This document shows positions 1 through 5,005 of a stretch of DNA of 5,223 nt, in pieces. How positions within the stretch are numbered: position 1 is the first letter of the stretch; every line of letters begins with the position of its first letter. The translations under genes were made by a program, and so were the position numbers. Under the pieces are notes generated by a model that was not told where the DNA came from, searched no databases, and saw nothing but the letters and a program-made list of their open reading frames with translations. This DNA is from an uncultured Collinsella sp. GTDB taxonomy: Bacteria > Actinomycetota > Coriobacteriia > Coriobacteriales > Coriobacteriaceae. The stretch lies in contig CAUCTV010000087.1 in the NCBI GenBank assembly GCA_958445895.1, positions 1-5,223 of the forward strand, read 5' to 3'.

Positions 1-1497
1 GTCGACTACCTGATCAAGGACAAGGAGGCCCAGAAGGCTTCCACCCCGACGGTCATGACCGCCGACAACATCCGCGATCGTGAGGAGCTGCAGGAGCAGA
101 TCCGCGCCCTCGGCGAGCTCAAGATGATGGCCGAGACCTATGGTTTCGACATTTCCAACCCTGCTACCAACACGCAGGAGGCCATCCAGTGGATGTACTT
201 CGCCTACCTCGCTTCCGTCAAGGAGCAGAACGGCGCCGCTATGTCCATCGGCCGTACCTCCACGTTCATCGACATCTACGCTGAGCGCGACCTTGCCAAC
301 GGTACCTTCACCGAGGAGCAGATCCAGGAGTTCGTGGATCACTTCATCATGAAGCTCCGCATGGTCAAGTTTGCCCGTACCCCCGAGTACCAGGCCCTGT
401 TTACCGGCGATCCGCAGTGGGTCACCGAGTCCATCGGCGGCATGGGTGTTGACGGCCGTACGCTCGTTACCAAGATGAGCTACCGCTACCTGCACACGCT
501 CGAGAACATGGGCACCAGCCCCGAGCCCAACATGACCGTTCTGTGGTCGACCCGTCTGCCCGAGAACTTCAAGAAGTTCTGCGCCAAGACTTCTGTCGCC
601 AGCTCCTCGATTCAGTACGAGAACGACGACCTCATGCGCGTCTACCACGGCGACGACTACGGCATTGCCTGCTGCGTGTCCTCCATGCGCATCGGCAAGG
701 AGATGCAGTTCTTCGGCGCCCGCGCCAACCTGGCCAAGTGCCTGCTGTACGCACTCAACGGCGGTGTTGACGAGGTCTCCAAGAAGCAGGTCGGCCCCAA
801 GTATCGCGCCGTCGAGGGCGATACGCTCGATTACGACGACGTTGTGGCCAAGTACAACGACATGATGAAGTGGCTCGCTGGCGTGTACGTCAACTCGCTG
901 AACATCATCCACTACATGCACGACAAGTATTGCTACGAGCGCATCCAGATGGCTCTGCACGACAAGCACGTGCATCGTTGGTTCGCTACGGGCATCGCTG
1001 GCCTTTCCGTCGTGGCTGACTCCCTGTCCGCCATCAAGTACGCCAAGGTCCACCCCGTCCGCGACGAGAACGGCATCATTGTCGACTTCGAGACCGAGGG
1101 CGAGTTCCCCAAGTACGGTAACGACGACGACCGCGTCGACCAGATCGCTCACGACGTTGTGCACCAGTTCATGGAGTACATCCGCATGAACGACACCTAC
1201 CGCAACTCCGTGCCCACGACCTCGGTTCTGACCATCACCTCCAACGTCGTGTACGGCAAGAAGACCGGTTCTACGCCTGATGGCCGCAAGGCTGGCCAGC
1301 CCTTCGCCCCGGGTGCTAACCCCATGCACAAGCGCGATAGCCACGGCGCCATCGCTTCGCTGTCTTCGGTTTCCAAGCTCCCGTTCCGCGATGCTCAGGA
1401 CGGCATCTCCAACACCTTCTCCATCATCCCGGGTGCGCTCGGCAAGGAGGACCAGGTGTTCTTTGGCGATATCGACCTTGATCAGCTGGGCGAGTAA
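1..1497 (+). CDS. pflB: Pyruvate formate-lyase catalytic core, 5'-truncated by the window and naturally lacking the glycyl-radical domain
   Basis: Formate C-acetyltransferase core, a cytosolic enzyme converting pyruvate and CoA to acetyl-CoA and formate. The frame is open from base 1, so the first in-frame ATG at 55 is internal. I read 498 residues and estimate about 190 N-terminal ones are missing, because the active-site pair in IACCVSSM (fragment C224-C225) corresponds to E. coli Cys418-Cys419. Downstream blocks match PFL closely: MQFFGARANLAK, NIIHYMHDKY, GLSVVADSLSAIKYAKV, VLTITSNVVYGKKTG and PGANPMH. These distinguish it from glycerol or choline lyases. The usual VSPM reads VSSM here. 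The protein ends in DIDLDQLGE just after PGALGKED, where other PFLs continue into the glycyl-radical domain; that domain is encoded by the next gene. Codon use is strongly biased to C/G-ending codons, as in highly expressed genes. Identity is very secure; only the 5' end is unseen. Confidence 0.96.
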   Translation, partial: VDYLIKDKEAQKASTPTVMTADNIRDREELQEQIRALGELKMMAETYGFDISNPATNTQEAIQWMYFAYLASVKEQNGAAMSIGRTSTFIDIYAERDLANGTFTEEQIQEFVDHFIMKLRMVKFARTPEYQALFTGDPQWVTESIGGMGVDGRTLVTKMSYRYLHTLENMGTSPEPNMTVLWSTRLPENFKKFCAKTSVASSSIQYENDDLMRVYHGDDYGIACCVSSMRIGKEMQFFGARANLAKCLLYALNGGVDEVSKKQVGPKYRAVEGDTLDYDDVVAKYNDMMKWLAGVYVNSLNIIHYMHDKYCYERIQMALHDKHVHRWFATGIAGLSVVADSLSAIKYAKVHPVRDENGIIVDFETEGEFPKYGNDDDRVDQIAHDVVHQFMEYIRMNDTYRNSVPTTSVLTITSNVVYGKKTGSTPDGRKAGQPFAPGANPMHKRDSHGAIASLSSVSKLPFRDAQDGISNTFSIIPGALGKEDQVFFGDIDLDQLGE

Positions 1498-1498
1498 C

Positions 1499-1523
1499 TA
1501 TTGTTAGTGCTATACTAACAATA
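1499..1523 (+). promoter_or_regulatory. Perfect 10-bp inverted repeat overlapping an extended -10 box, upstream of the radical-domain gene
   Basis: Two arms, TATTGTTAGT (1499-1508) and ACTAACAATA (1514-1523), are perfect reverse complements around a 5-nt centre. Inside lies TGCTATACT (1508-1516), which fits an extended -10 promoter (TGn plus TATACT, one mismatch to TATAAT); no good -35 box sits at the expected distance. A start near 1523 would give a leader of about 60 nt. The arrangement suggests a repressor-type operator on a promoter for the small gene, but the same bases could form an RNA hairpin just after the pflB stop codon. Palindrome seen directly; promoter and operator roles are inferred. 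Confidence 0.5.
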
Positions 1524-1539
1524 ACGATTACTGATTAGC

Positions 1540-1559
1540 GCGCCGGTTTCGGCCGGCGC
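1540..1559 (+). other. GC-rich hairpin between the two PFL genes
   Basis: GCGCCGG (1540-1546) pairs perfectly with CCGGCGC (1553-1559) around a 6-nt loop. It is followed by TATCGATCG, not a T tract, so it is not a standard intrinsic terminator. It lies just before the ribosome-binding site of the small gene and could protect processed mRNA ends or cause partial termination, setting core and radical-domain levels separately. Confidence 0.5.
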
Positions 1560-1582
1560 CTATCGATCGAAGGAGACACATT

Positions 1583-1834
1583 ATGAAGGTTTCTGAAGTT
1601 TCCGAGACTCAGGCCGATAACCTGGTCCACATGCTCGACGCTTACGCCGAGAAGGGTGGCCACCACCTGAACATCAACGTCTTCAACCGTGAGACGCTGC
1701 TCGACGCTCAGGCTCACCCCGAGAAGTACCCGCAGCTGACCATCCGCGTTTCCGGCTATGCCGTGAACTTCCACACGCTCACCAAGGAGCAGCAGGACGA
1801 GGTCATTTCGCGTACCTTCCACAACAAGTTCTAA
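1583..1834 (+). CDS. Stand-alone glycyl-radical domain of pyruvate formate-lyase (GrcA/YfiD-like)
   Basis: An 83-residue protein that is essentially the C-terminal domain of PFL. It carries HLNINV (28-33), an NRETLLDA block (35-42), PEKYPQLTIRVSGYAV (46-61) and TKEQQDEVISRTF (67-79). Gly58 in RVSGYAV corresponds to E. coli PFL Gly734, which carries the radical installed by PflA. The N-terminus (NLVHMLDAYAEKGG) matches the PFL linker just before this domain, so the gene resumes almost exactly where the upstream core stops. E. coli YfiD/GrcA is longer (about 127 aa), has an unrelated N-terminus and acts as a spare part for damaged PFL; here the partner core has no such domain, so this protein is probably an obligatory subunit. 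An AAGGAGA ribosome-binding site (1570-1576) lies 6 nt before the ATG. The reading frame differs from pflB and is closed upstream by TGA at 1532, so it is translated independently. The symbol grcA would be a reasonable label by similarity. Confidence 0.93.
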   Translation: MKVSEVSETQADNLVHMLDAYAEKGGHHLNINVFNRETLLDAQAHPEKYPQLTIRVSGYAVNFHTLTKEQQDEVISRTFHNKF

Positions 1835-1852
1835 AGGGACTCAACTCCCACC

Positions 1853-1956
1853 GGAGACCCGGTAAGGCCCACGCACTTTGCCTCTCAAACGTCCTCGCCG
1901 CTATGCGGCTGCGGAATGTTTGCGAGGCAAAGTGCTCCTGGCCTTACCGGGTTTCC
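1853..1956. repeat. 104-nt near-perfect inverted repeat / giant hairpin
   Basis: Three stacked stems. The outer arm 1853-1869 pairs with 1940-1956 over 17 bp, with a single G-U at 1856/1953 and a perfect 12-bp core of CCCGGTAAGGCC with GGCCTTACCGGG. After a 3 x 4 nt internal loop, GCACTTTGCCTC (1873-1884) pairs perfectly with GAGGCAAAGTGC (1924-1935). After a one-base mismatch, CAAAC (1886-1890) pairs with GTTTG (1918-1922). The 27-nt apical loop holds GCCGC-TAT-GCGGC (1897-1909). It starts 19 nt after the radical-domain stop codon and has no following T tract on either strand. It could be a repeated palindromic element, a 3' mRNA stabiliser or RNase III target, or a structured RNA. Structure certain, role unknown. 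Confidence 0.85.
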
Positions 1957-2014
1957 TTCGTTGTCGCTCTTTAGGCGGAACTCTCCTGATGGGCTGGACG
2001 CACGGGATACTTTC

Positions 2015-2042
2015 TTGGCAACTACCGTTTATCTCGTATAGC
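2015..2042 (+). promoter_or_regulatory. Candidate sigma70-type promoter upstream of the intergenic terminator
   Basis: TTGGCA (2015-2020, five of six to TTGACA) is separated by 16 nt from TATAGC (2037-2042, four of six to TATAAT). Initiation near 2049 would give a transcript of about 110 nt up to the terminator at 2116-2157, or a leader reading on into degV. ACCGTTT repeats at 2024-2030 and 2044-2050 flank the -10 box. Consensus matching only. Confidence 0.4.
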
Positions 2043-2059
2043 GACCGTTTGCGGAGTAA

Positions 2060-2088
2060 GTAACACATTGTTGTAAACCGTGTAGAAT
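2060..2088 (+). promoter_or_regulatory. Second candidate promoter, nearer the terminator
   Basis: GTAACA (2060-2065, four of six) is followed after 17 nt by TAGAAT (2083-2088, five of six). Initiation near 2095 would begin just before a small TGGA/TCCA stem (2101-2113) and the terminator, giving a leader of roughly 60 nt to the terminator end. It is an alternative or addition to the promoter at 2015-2042. Confidence 0.35.
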
Positions 2089-2115
2089 CTCATGTAAGCA
2101 TGGAGTTTTTCCAGG

Positions 2116-2157
2116 GAGACGCTGTCCTTTGTTGTACACAAGGGACGGCGTCTCTTT
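2116..2157 (+). terminator. Strong intrinsic terminator hairpin, possibly an attenuator before degV
   Basis: The 5' arm (2116-2132, GAGACGCTGTCCTTTGT) pairs along its full 17 bp with the 3' arm (2138-2154, ACAAGGGACGGCGTCTC). There are two G-U wobbles and a 5-nt loop. The 3' arm ends in TCTCTTTG, a short U-rich tail. On the opposite strand the hairpin is not followed by Ts, so it serves + strand transcripts. It is 282 nt past the radical-domain stop codon, with promoter-like sequence in between, so it may end a short separate RNA or regulate read-through into degV. Confidence 0.7.
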
Positions 2158-2169
2158 GATGCTTGGAGG

Positions 2170-2188
2170 CCGTTCTGCAGCAGGACGG
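2170..2188 (+). other. Small GC hairpin just downstream of the terminator
   Basis: CCGTTCTG (2170-2177) pairs with CAGGACGG (2181-2188), with one G-U pair and a CAG loop. No T tract follows. It may be part of a degV leader or simply incidental. Confidence 0.35.
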
Positions 2189-2240
2189 CGGGCGTGCGTC
2201 ACATATAAAAAATCCAACGTCGAGATAGGTCGTGATAAGA

Positions 2241-3095
2241 ATGGGCAAGTACGTAATCGTGGTTGAGTCTGGGTCGGATGTGACGCCGGAGCTCTGCGAG
2301 CGCTACGGCATCGTGCGCGTGCCCATGCATGTCACGATTAGTGATGAGACCGTCGAGGACGGTTCGATCGATCCGCTCGAGATTTATTCGCGCTGCAACG
2401 AGTTTGGCGTGATGCCCAAGACCAGCGGCTGTGCGCCGGCAGATTTTTCTCGCGTGTATGACCGCATTCATGCTGAGCAGCCCGACGCGATCATTTTGCA
2501 TCTTGCATATTCCGAGGCCACGACCTGTTCGCATCAGTCCTCGAAGATCGCCGCCAAGGGGCGCGATTATGTCTACTCCATGGACACGCGCTTAGTCTCG
2601 GTAGGCCAGTCACTCGTTGTCGTCGAGACCGCAAAATACATCGAGGCTCACCCCGATGCCACCGTTGACGAAATTTTCGACTTCACCAATTCGGTGATGA
2701 ACCGCGTGCTGCTGGGCTTTGTTCCTACGGACCTTGCCTTCCTTAAGGCAGGCGGTCGCTTGTCCAACGTCGCGTTCCTAGGTGCCCATCTGCTCAAGCT
2801 TAAGCCCTGCATTGAGGTGACGGGCGGCAAGTTCGTGGCAACCAAGAAGTTCCGCGGCTCTATGCTCAAATGCGCTCGTGCCTTTATTGACCACATGGTT
2901 GCGAAGGGCGAGATTGACTACTCGCACATTGGCCTTGCGTATTCGGTGGGCCTTTCTGAGGAGCTGCGCGACGTTATGGAAGTCTATGCGCACGATCTGG
3001 GCTTTAAGGACGTTACCTGGACTCAGGTCGGCGGCGTCATCTCGAGCCATTGCGGCCCGACCGCCTTCGGTGCGGTGCTTACGCTTAAAGCGTAA
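2241..3095 (+). CDS. DegV family fatty-acid-binding protein (FakB-like)
   Basis: A 284-residue protein of usual DegV length (about 280). Family members bind one fatty acid; FakB members present it to the kinase FakA, giving acyl-phosphate for phospholipid synthesis from exogenous fatty acids. Visible hallmarks are the N-terminal VVESGSDVT (7-15, in place of the common TDSTSDL), TSG (61-63) in the ligand-contact loop, DTRLVSVGQ with Ser120, the LKAGGRLS motif (K169-S175), the following LLKLKPCIEV, and SSHCGP (H270-P273) near the C-terminus, matching the family HxGP. The usual LSGTY segment is altered to about TTCSH (94-98). I chose ATG 2241 because AGGT (2227-2230) lies 10 nt upstream and MGKYVIVV fits the usual beta-strand start; GTG 2232 would add three residues with poor spacing. 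No fakA is in view, so the metabolic role is inferred. It appears to be transcribed separately from the PFL genes. Confidence 0.9.
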   Translation: MGKYVIVVESGSDVTPELCERYGIVRVPMHVTISDETVEDGSIDPLEIYSRCNEFGVMPKTSGCAPADFSRVYDRIHAEQPDAIILHLAYSEATTCSHQSSKIAAKGRDYVYSMDTRLVSVGQSLVVVETAKYIEAHPDATVDEIFDFTNSVMNRVLLGFVPTDLAFLKAGGRLSNVAFLGAHLLKLKPCIEVTGGKFVATKKFRGSMLKCARAFIDHMVAKGEIDYSHIGLAYSVGLSEELRDVMEVYAHDLGFKDVTWTQVGGVISSHCGPTAFGAVLTLKA

Positions 3096-3126
3096 GGCCT
3101 CGCCTCAATCGATTTCAATTGCCTCG

Positions 3127-3159
3127 GTGGCGGGCGGGTAGCGACAACCTTCCCGCCGC
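3127..3159 (+). terminator. Possible terminator after degV
   Basis: GTGGCGGG (3127-3134) pairs with CCCGCCGC (3152-3159), with one G-U pair and a 17-nt loop. An alternative register uses GGCGGG at 3133-3138 with a shorter loop. The sequence after it, TCTTGCGTGG, has few Ts, so termination would be weak. Its position 32 nt after the degV stop and before a new promoter-like site supports the idea. Confidence 0.35.
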
Positions 3160-3200
3160 TCTTGCGTGGGGCCAAATAGAACAACCCAATTGACTGCTAA

Positions 3201-3232
3201 ACCGTTTCGCCATCATGCGTATGGGCTAGAAT
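3201..3232 (+). promoter_or_regulatory. Candidate promoter for pflA
   Basis: TAGAAT (3227-3232, five of six to TATAAT) lies about 50 nt before the chosen pflA start, giving a leader of roughly 40 nt. No good -35 box is at 16-18 nt; that place holds ACCGTTT (3201-3207), a heptamer also found twice upstream of degV. A good TTGACT (3190-3195) is too far away (31 nt) to pair with it. A weak -35 can mean activator dependence, but that is inference. Confidence 0.4.
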
Positions 3233-3280
3233 GAGTCTGGCATTAAGTAGTTAAAACCAATGAGAGGCAAGGTAGCGGGA

Positions 3281-4099
3281 ATGGCTGAGATGACGCTCGA
3301 GGGTGTGGACGCTCGTCCCGAGGACTCTGCGTTTGCCCTGGGCCGCGTACATTCGATTGAAACGATGGGTACGGTCGACGGTCCCGGCATCCGCTTCGTA
3401 GTGTTTGTCCAAGGCTGCCCCATGCGCTGTGCGTATTGCCATAACCCCGATACCTGGTCGGTTAGCGGCGGCACCATGGTGACCGTCGAGCACCTGATGG
3501 ACGAGTTCCAGAGCAACCATGAGTTTTACCGCAGTGGTGGTATTACGGTGTCCGGCGGCGAGCCGCTCCTGCAGCCCGCGTTTTTAGCCGACCTGTTCCA
3601 CGCCATGCACAATAACCCCGATGGTCGCGTGCATACCTGCTTGGATAGCTGCGGCTATGCGTTCGATCCTGCGCATCCCGAGAAGTTCGATGCCGTACTC
3701 AACGAGACCGATATGGTGCTGCTCGACGTTAAACACGCCGATCCCGTCGAGCATAAAAAGCTGACCGGTTGCGATCCCGCACGCATTCTGGCGTTTGGTG
3801 ATGAGCTTGCGCGTCGCAAGATTAAGGTCGTTATCCGCCACGTGGTGGTGCCGGGCATTACCGACACGGTGGAGGAATGCGAGGCGCTCGGTCGTCTGAT
3901 TGCCCCGTGGCATAACGTGGTCGGCCTGGAGATGCTGCCATATCACACCATGGGTATCGTCAAATATGAGCAGCTGGGGATTCCCTATAAGCTTGAGGGC
4001 GTGCCCCAGATGGATGCCGCGCGCATGCCCGAGCTGCGCAACGCCGTCATGACGGGCATGAAAAAGCGCCGCGCGGAGCTCAAAAACGCCATCGGCTAG
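3281..4099 (+). CDS. pflA: Pyruvate formate-lyase-activating enzyme, radical SAM
   Basis: PflA uses a [4Fe-4S] cluster and S-adenosylmethionine to abstract hydrogen from the PFL glycine, producing 5'-deoxyadenosine, methionine and the glycyl radical. The cluster motif CPMRCAYC (Cys46, Cys50, Cys53) fits CxxxCxxC and continues as HNPDTW, as in E. coli PflA. Other hallmarks are GTVDGPGIRFVVFVQGC before the cluster, SGGEPLLQ (GGEP at 92-95) for SAM binding, a DMVLLDVKH segment, IRHVVVPGITD and EMLPYHTMG near the C-terminus. The length of 272 aa exceeds the 246 of E. coli by a roughly 17-residue N-terminal extension before the cluster plus a short tail. I chose ATG 3281 because AAGG (3269-3272) lies 8 nt upstream; ATG 3260 is in frame but has no clear ribosome-binding site. 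Its target glycine is probably Gly58 of the separate radical-domain protein encoded at 1583-1834. The gene sits apart from its substrate, with degV in between. Confidence 0.95.
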   Translation: MAEMTLEGVDARPEDSAFALGRVHSIETMGTVDGPGIRFVVFVQGCPMRCAYCHNPDTWSVSGGTMVTVEHLMDEFQSNHEFYRSGGITVSGGEPLLQPAFLADLFHAMHNNPDGRVHTCLDSCGYAFDPAHPEKFDAVLNETDMVLLDVKHADPVEHKKLTGCDPARILAFGDELARRKIKVVIRHVVVPGITDTVEECEALGRLIAPWHNVVGLEMLPYHTMGIVKYEQLGIPYKLEGVPQMDAARMPELRNAVMTGMKKRRAELKNAIG

Positions 4100-4178
4100 C
4101 GTGCCATATTAGCCCCTTTATGATTCCTGAGCTGTACTGGCCTAACAGCTTGGTGCTGACACGGTTGAGCCAAAATGC

Positions 4179-4187
4179 TGGTACCAT
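4179..4187 (+). promoter_or_regulatory. Possible extended -10 promoter for the nucleosidase gene
   Basis: TGGTACCAT fits TGn followed by TACCAT, four of six to TATAAT. There is no convincing -35 box. Initiation near 4194 would leave a leader of about 30 nt. The gene could equally be transcribed from pflA, 126 bp upstream, as no clear terminator lies between. Confidence 0.25.
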
Positions 4188-4220
4188 ACCGTGGATAAGC
4201 AGTTTTCACAGGTTTGGGGG

Positions 4221-4236
4221 ATGGTATGCCTACCAT
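4221..4236 (+). repeat. Short palindrome over the nucleosidase start codon
   Basis: ATGGTA (4221-4226) and TACCAT (4231-4236) are perfect reverse complements around TGCC, so the start codon at 4226-4228 lies in the stem and loop. A 6-bp AT-containing stem is weak, and the effect on translation is unproven. Confidence 0.4.
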
Positions 4237-4963
4237 CGCGATTATCGGTGCGCTCGAAAAAGAGGTTGCGCAGATTAAAGAAGAACTGAACGGTGCCCAT
4301 GTGACGCAAGAGGCGGGCTTGACTGTTGTCAGCGGCGAACTTGACGGTCTGACGGTGGTCGCCACGACCGCTGGCATGGGAACTGTAAACGCCGCGGCGG
4401 CAACGCAGCATCTCATCAGCAAATATGCCCCGCAGGCCGTTGTGTTTTCGGGCATTGCGGGCGGCCTGAACCCCAGGCTCCATATTAACGACGTGGTTAT
4501 AGGCAAGTGCCTGCGCTATCTCGATACCGACACGGCGCTCATCGCCGAGTCGGCACCGGGACTTGAAGAATTTGTCTCGGCTCCGGCTCTGGTTGATATT
4601 GCAACTGCTGTGCTTGTCGAGCACGGGTTTGTGGACGCATCGTTGGATGTGGCGGCTGCGGAGAAGGACCCCAAGCAGTTCTTGGTTGGCACTATCGCTA
4701 CAGGCGACCGCTTTGTAACGGGCGACGCCATGCGCACCGCCGCCATCGAGGCGACGCATGCCGATTGCGTTGAGATGGAAGGTGCTGCGATTGCCCATAT
4801 TGCAACTAAGAACGGTGTCGATTGTCTGGTGCTGCGTGCTATCAGCGATAATTGTGACGAGGCATATGACGCATTTTGCGAGCGAGAGTTCGATTTGGAC
4901 GAGTACGCGCGTGTCGCAAGTAACATCACGCTCGATATCGTCCGCCGCATCGCCGCTGCGTAG
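4226..4963 (+). CDS. mtnN: 5'-methylthioadenosine/S-adenosylhomocysteine nucleosidase
   Basis: Cytosolic hydrolase removing adenine from 5'-methylthioadenosine, S-adenosylhomocysteine and 5'-deoxyadenosine, for methionine salvage, methyl-cycle upkeep and removal of radical SAM by-products. The 245 residues are close to E. coli MTAN (232). IIGALEKEV places the catalytic acid at Glu13 (E. coli Glu12). VFSGIAGGL matches the family glycine-rich motif. VEMEGAAIAH gives Met184-Glu185 (E. coli Met173-Glu174), and RAISD gives Arg204 and Asp208 (E. coli Arg193 and Asp197) with the same spacing. All key catalytic residues are therefore present. ATG 4226 follows GGGGG (4216-4220) at 5 nt and gives the standard MPTIAIIGA start; TTG 4214 would add four residues ahead of it and is unlikely. 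A related function such as futalosine hydrolase is less likely given the motif fit. It lies between pflA and engB, 42 bp before the latter, so transcription with engB is plausible. Confidence 0.93.
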   Translation: MPTIAIIGALEKEVAQIKEELNGAHVTQEAGLTVVSGELDGLTVVATTAGMGTVNAAAATQHLISKYAPQAVVFSGIAGGLNPRLHINDVVIGKCLRYLDTDTALIAESAPGLEEFVSAPALVDIATAVLVEHGFVDASLDVAAAEKDPKQFLVGTIATGDRFVTGDAMRTAAIEATHADCVEMEGAAIAHIATKNGVDCLVLRAISDNCDEAYDAFCEREFDLDEYARVASNITLDIVRRIAAA

Positions 4964-5005
4964 TCGTGCATCTCTATTGTAAGAACCTACGACCAAGGAG
5001 TATCC

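Larger units (their letters stand above)
1835..2240 (+). other. Long intergenic region without a convincing gene but with strong secondary structure
   Basis: About 400 bp between the radical-domain gene and degV. Short open frames on both strands have no family resemblance and run through palindromic DNA. In order it holds a weak GGGA/TCCC stem (1836-1849), the large hairpin at 1853-1956, two candidate promoters (2015-2042 and 2060-2088), an intrinsic terminator (2116-2157) and a small GC hairpin (2170-2188). It then becomes AT-rich (ACATATAAAAAATCC, 2201-2215) before the weak degV ribosome-binding site. The layout could fit an untranslated RNA or a leader that attenuates degV. Confidence 0.6.

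Noticed and set aside
1499..1523. Rex (NADH-sensing repressor) operator
   Set aside because: The half-sites TTGTTA and TAACAA are Rex-like, but they are 9 nt apart where the usual 18-bp Rex site has 6, so the match is not good enough to name the regulator.
1490..1583. Sequencing or assembly frameshift as the cause of the split pflB
   Set aside because: The core ends in TAA and the small gene's frame is separately closed by TGA at 1532. The gap holds two hairpins and no PFL-like coding sequence, and an AAGGAGA ribosome-binding site sits 6 nt before the second ATG. A single base change could not restore one ORF.
1878..2063. 61-aa open frame on the + strand
   Set aside because: It runs through one half of the large hairpin and out the other, has no recognisable domain and no ribosome-binding site.
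2029..2217. 62-aa open frame on the - strand
   Set aside because: It crosses the terminator hairpin and both candidate promoters and has no family resemblance.
3260..3280. Upstream ATG as the pflA start
   Set aside because: It is in frame but has no purine-rich site before it; ATG 3281 has AAGG at 8 nt. It cannot be fully excluded.
4094..4114. Terminator after pflA
   Set aside because: Only a 5-bp stem (GGCTA/TAGCC) with an 11-nt loop, overlapping the stop codon, with a weak T tail.
4142..4996. 284-aa open frame on the - strand
   Set aside because: It is antisense to mtnN, whose catalytic motifs are complete; its composition is that of a shadow frame in GC-rich DNA.
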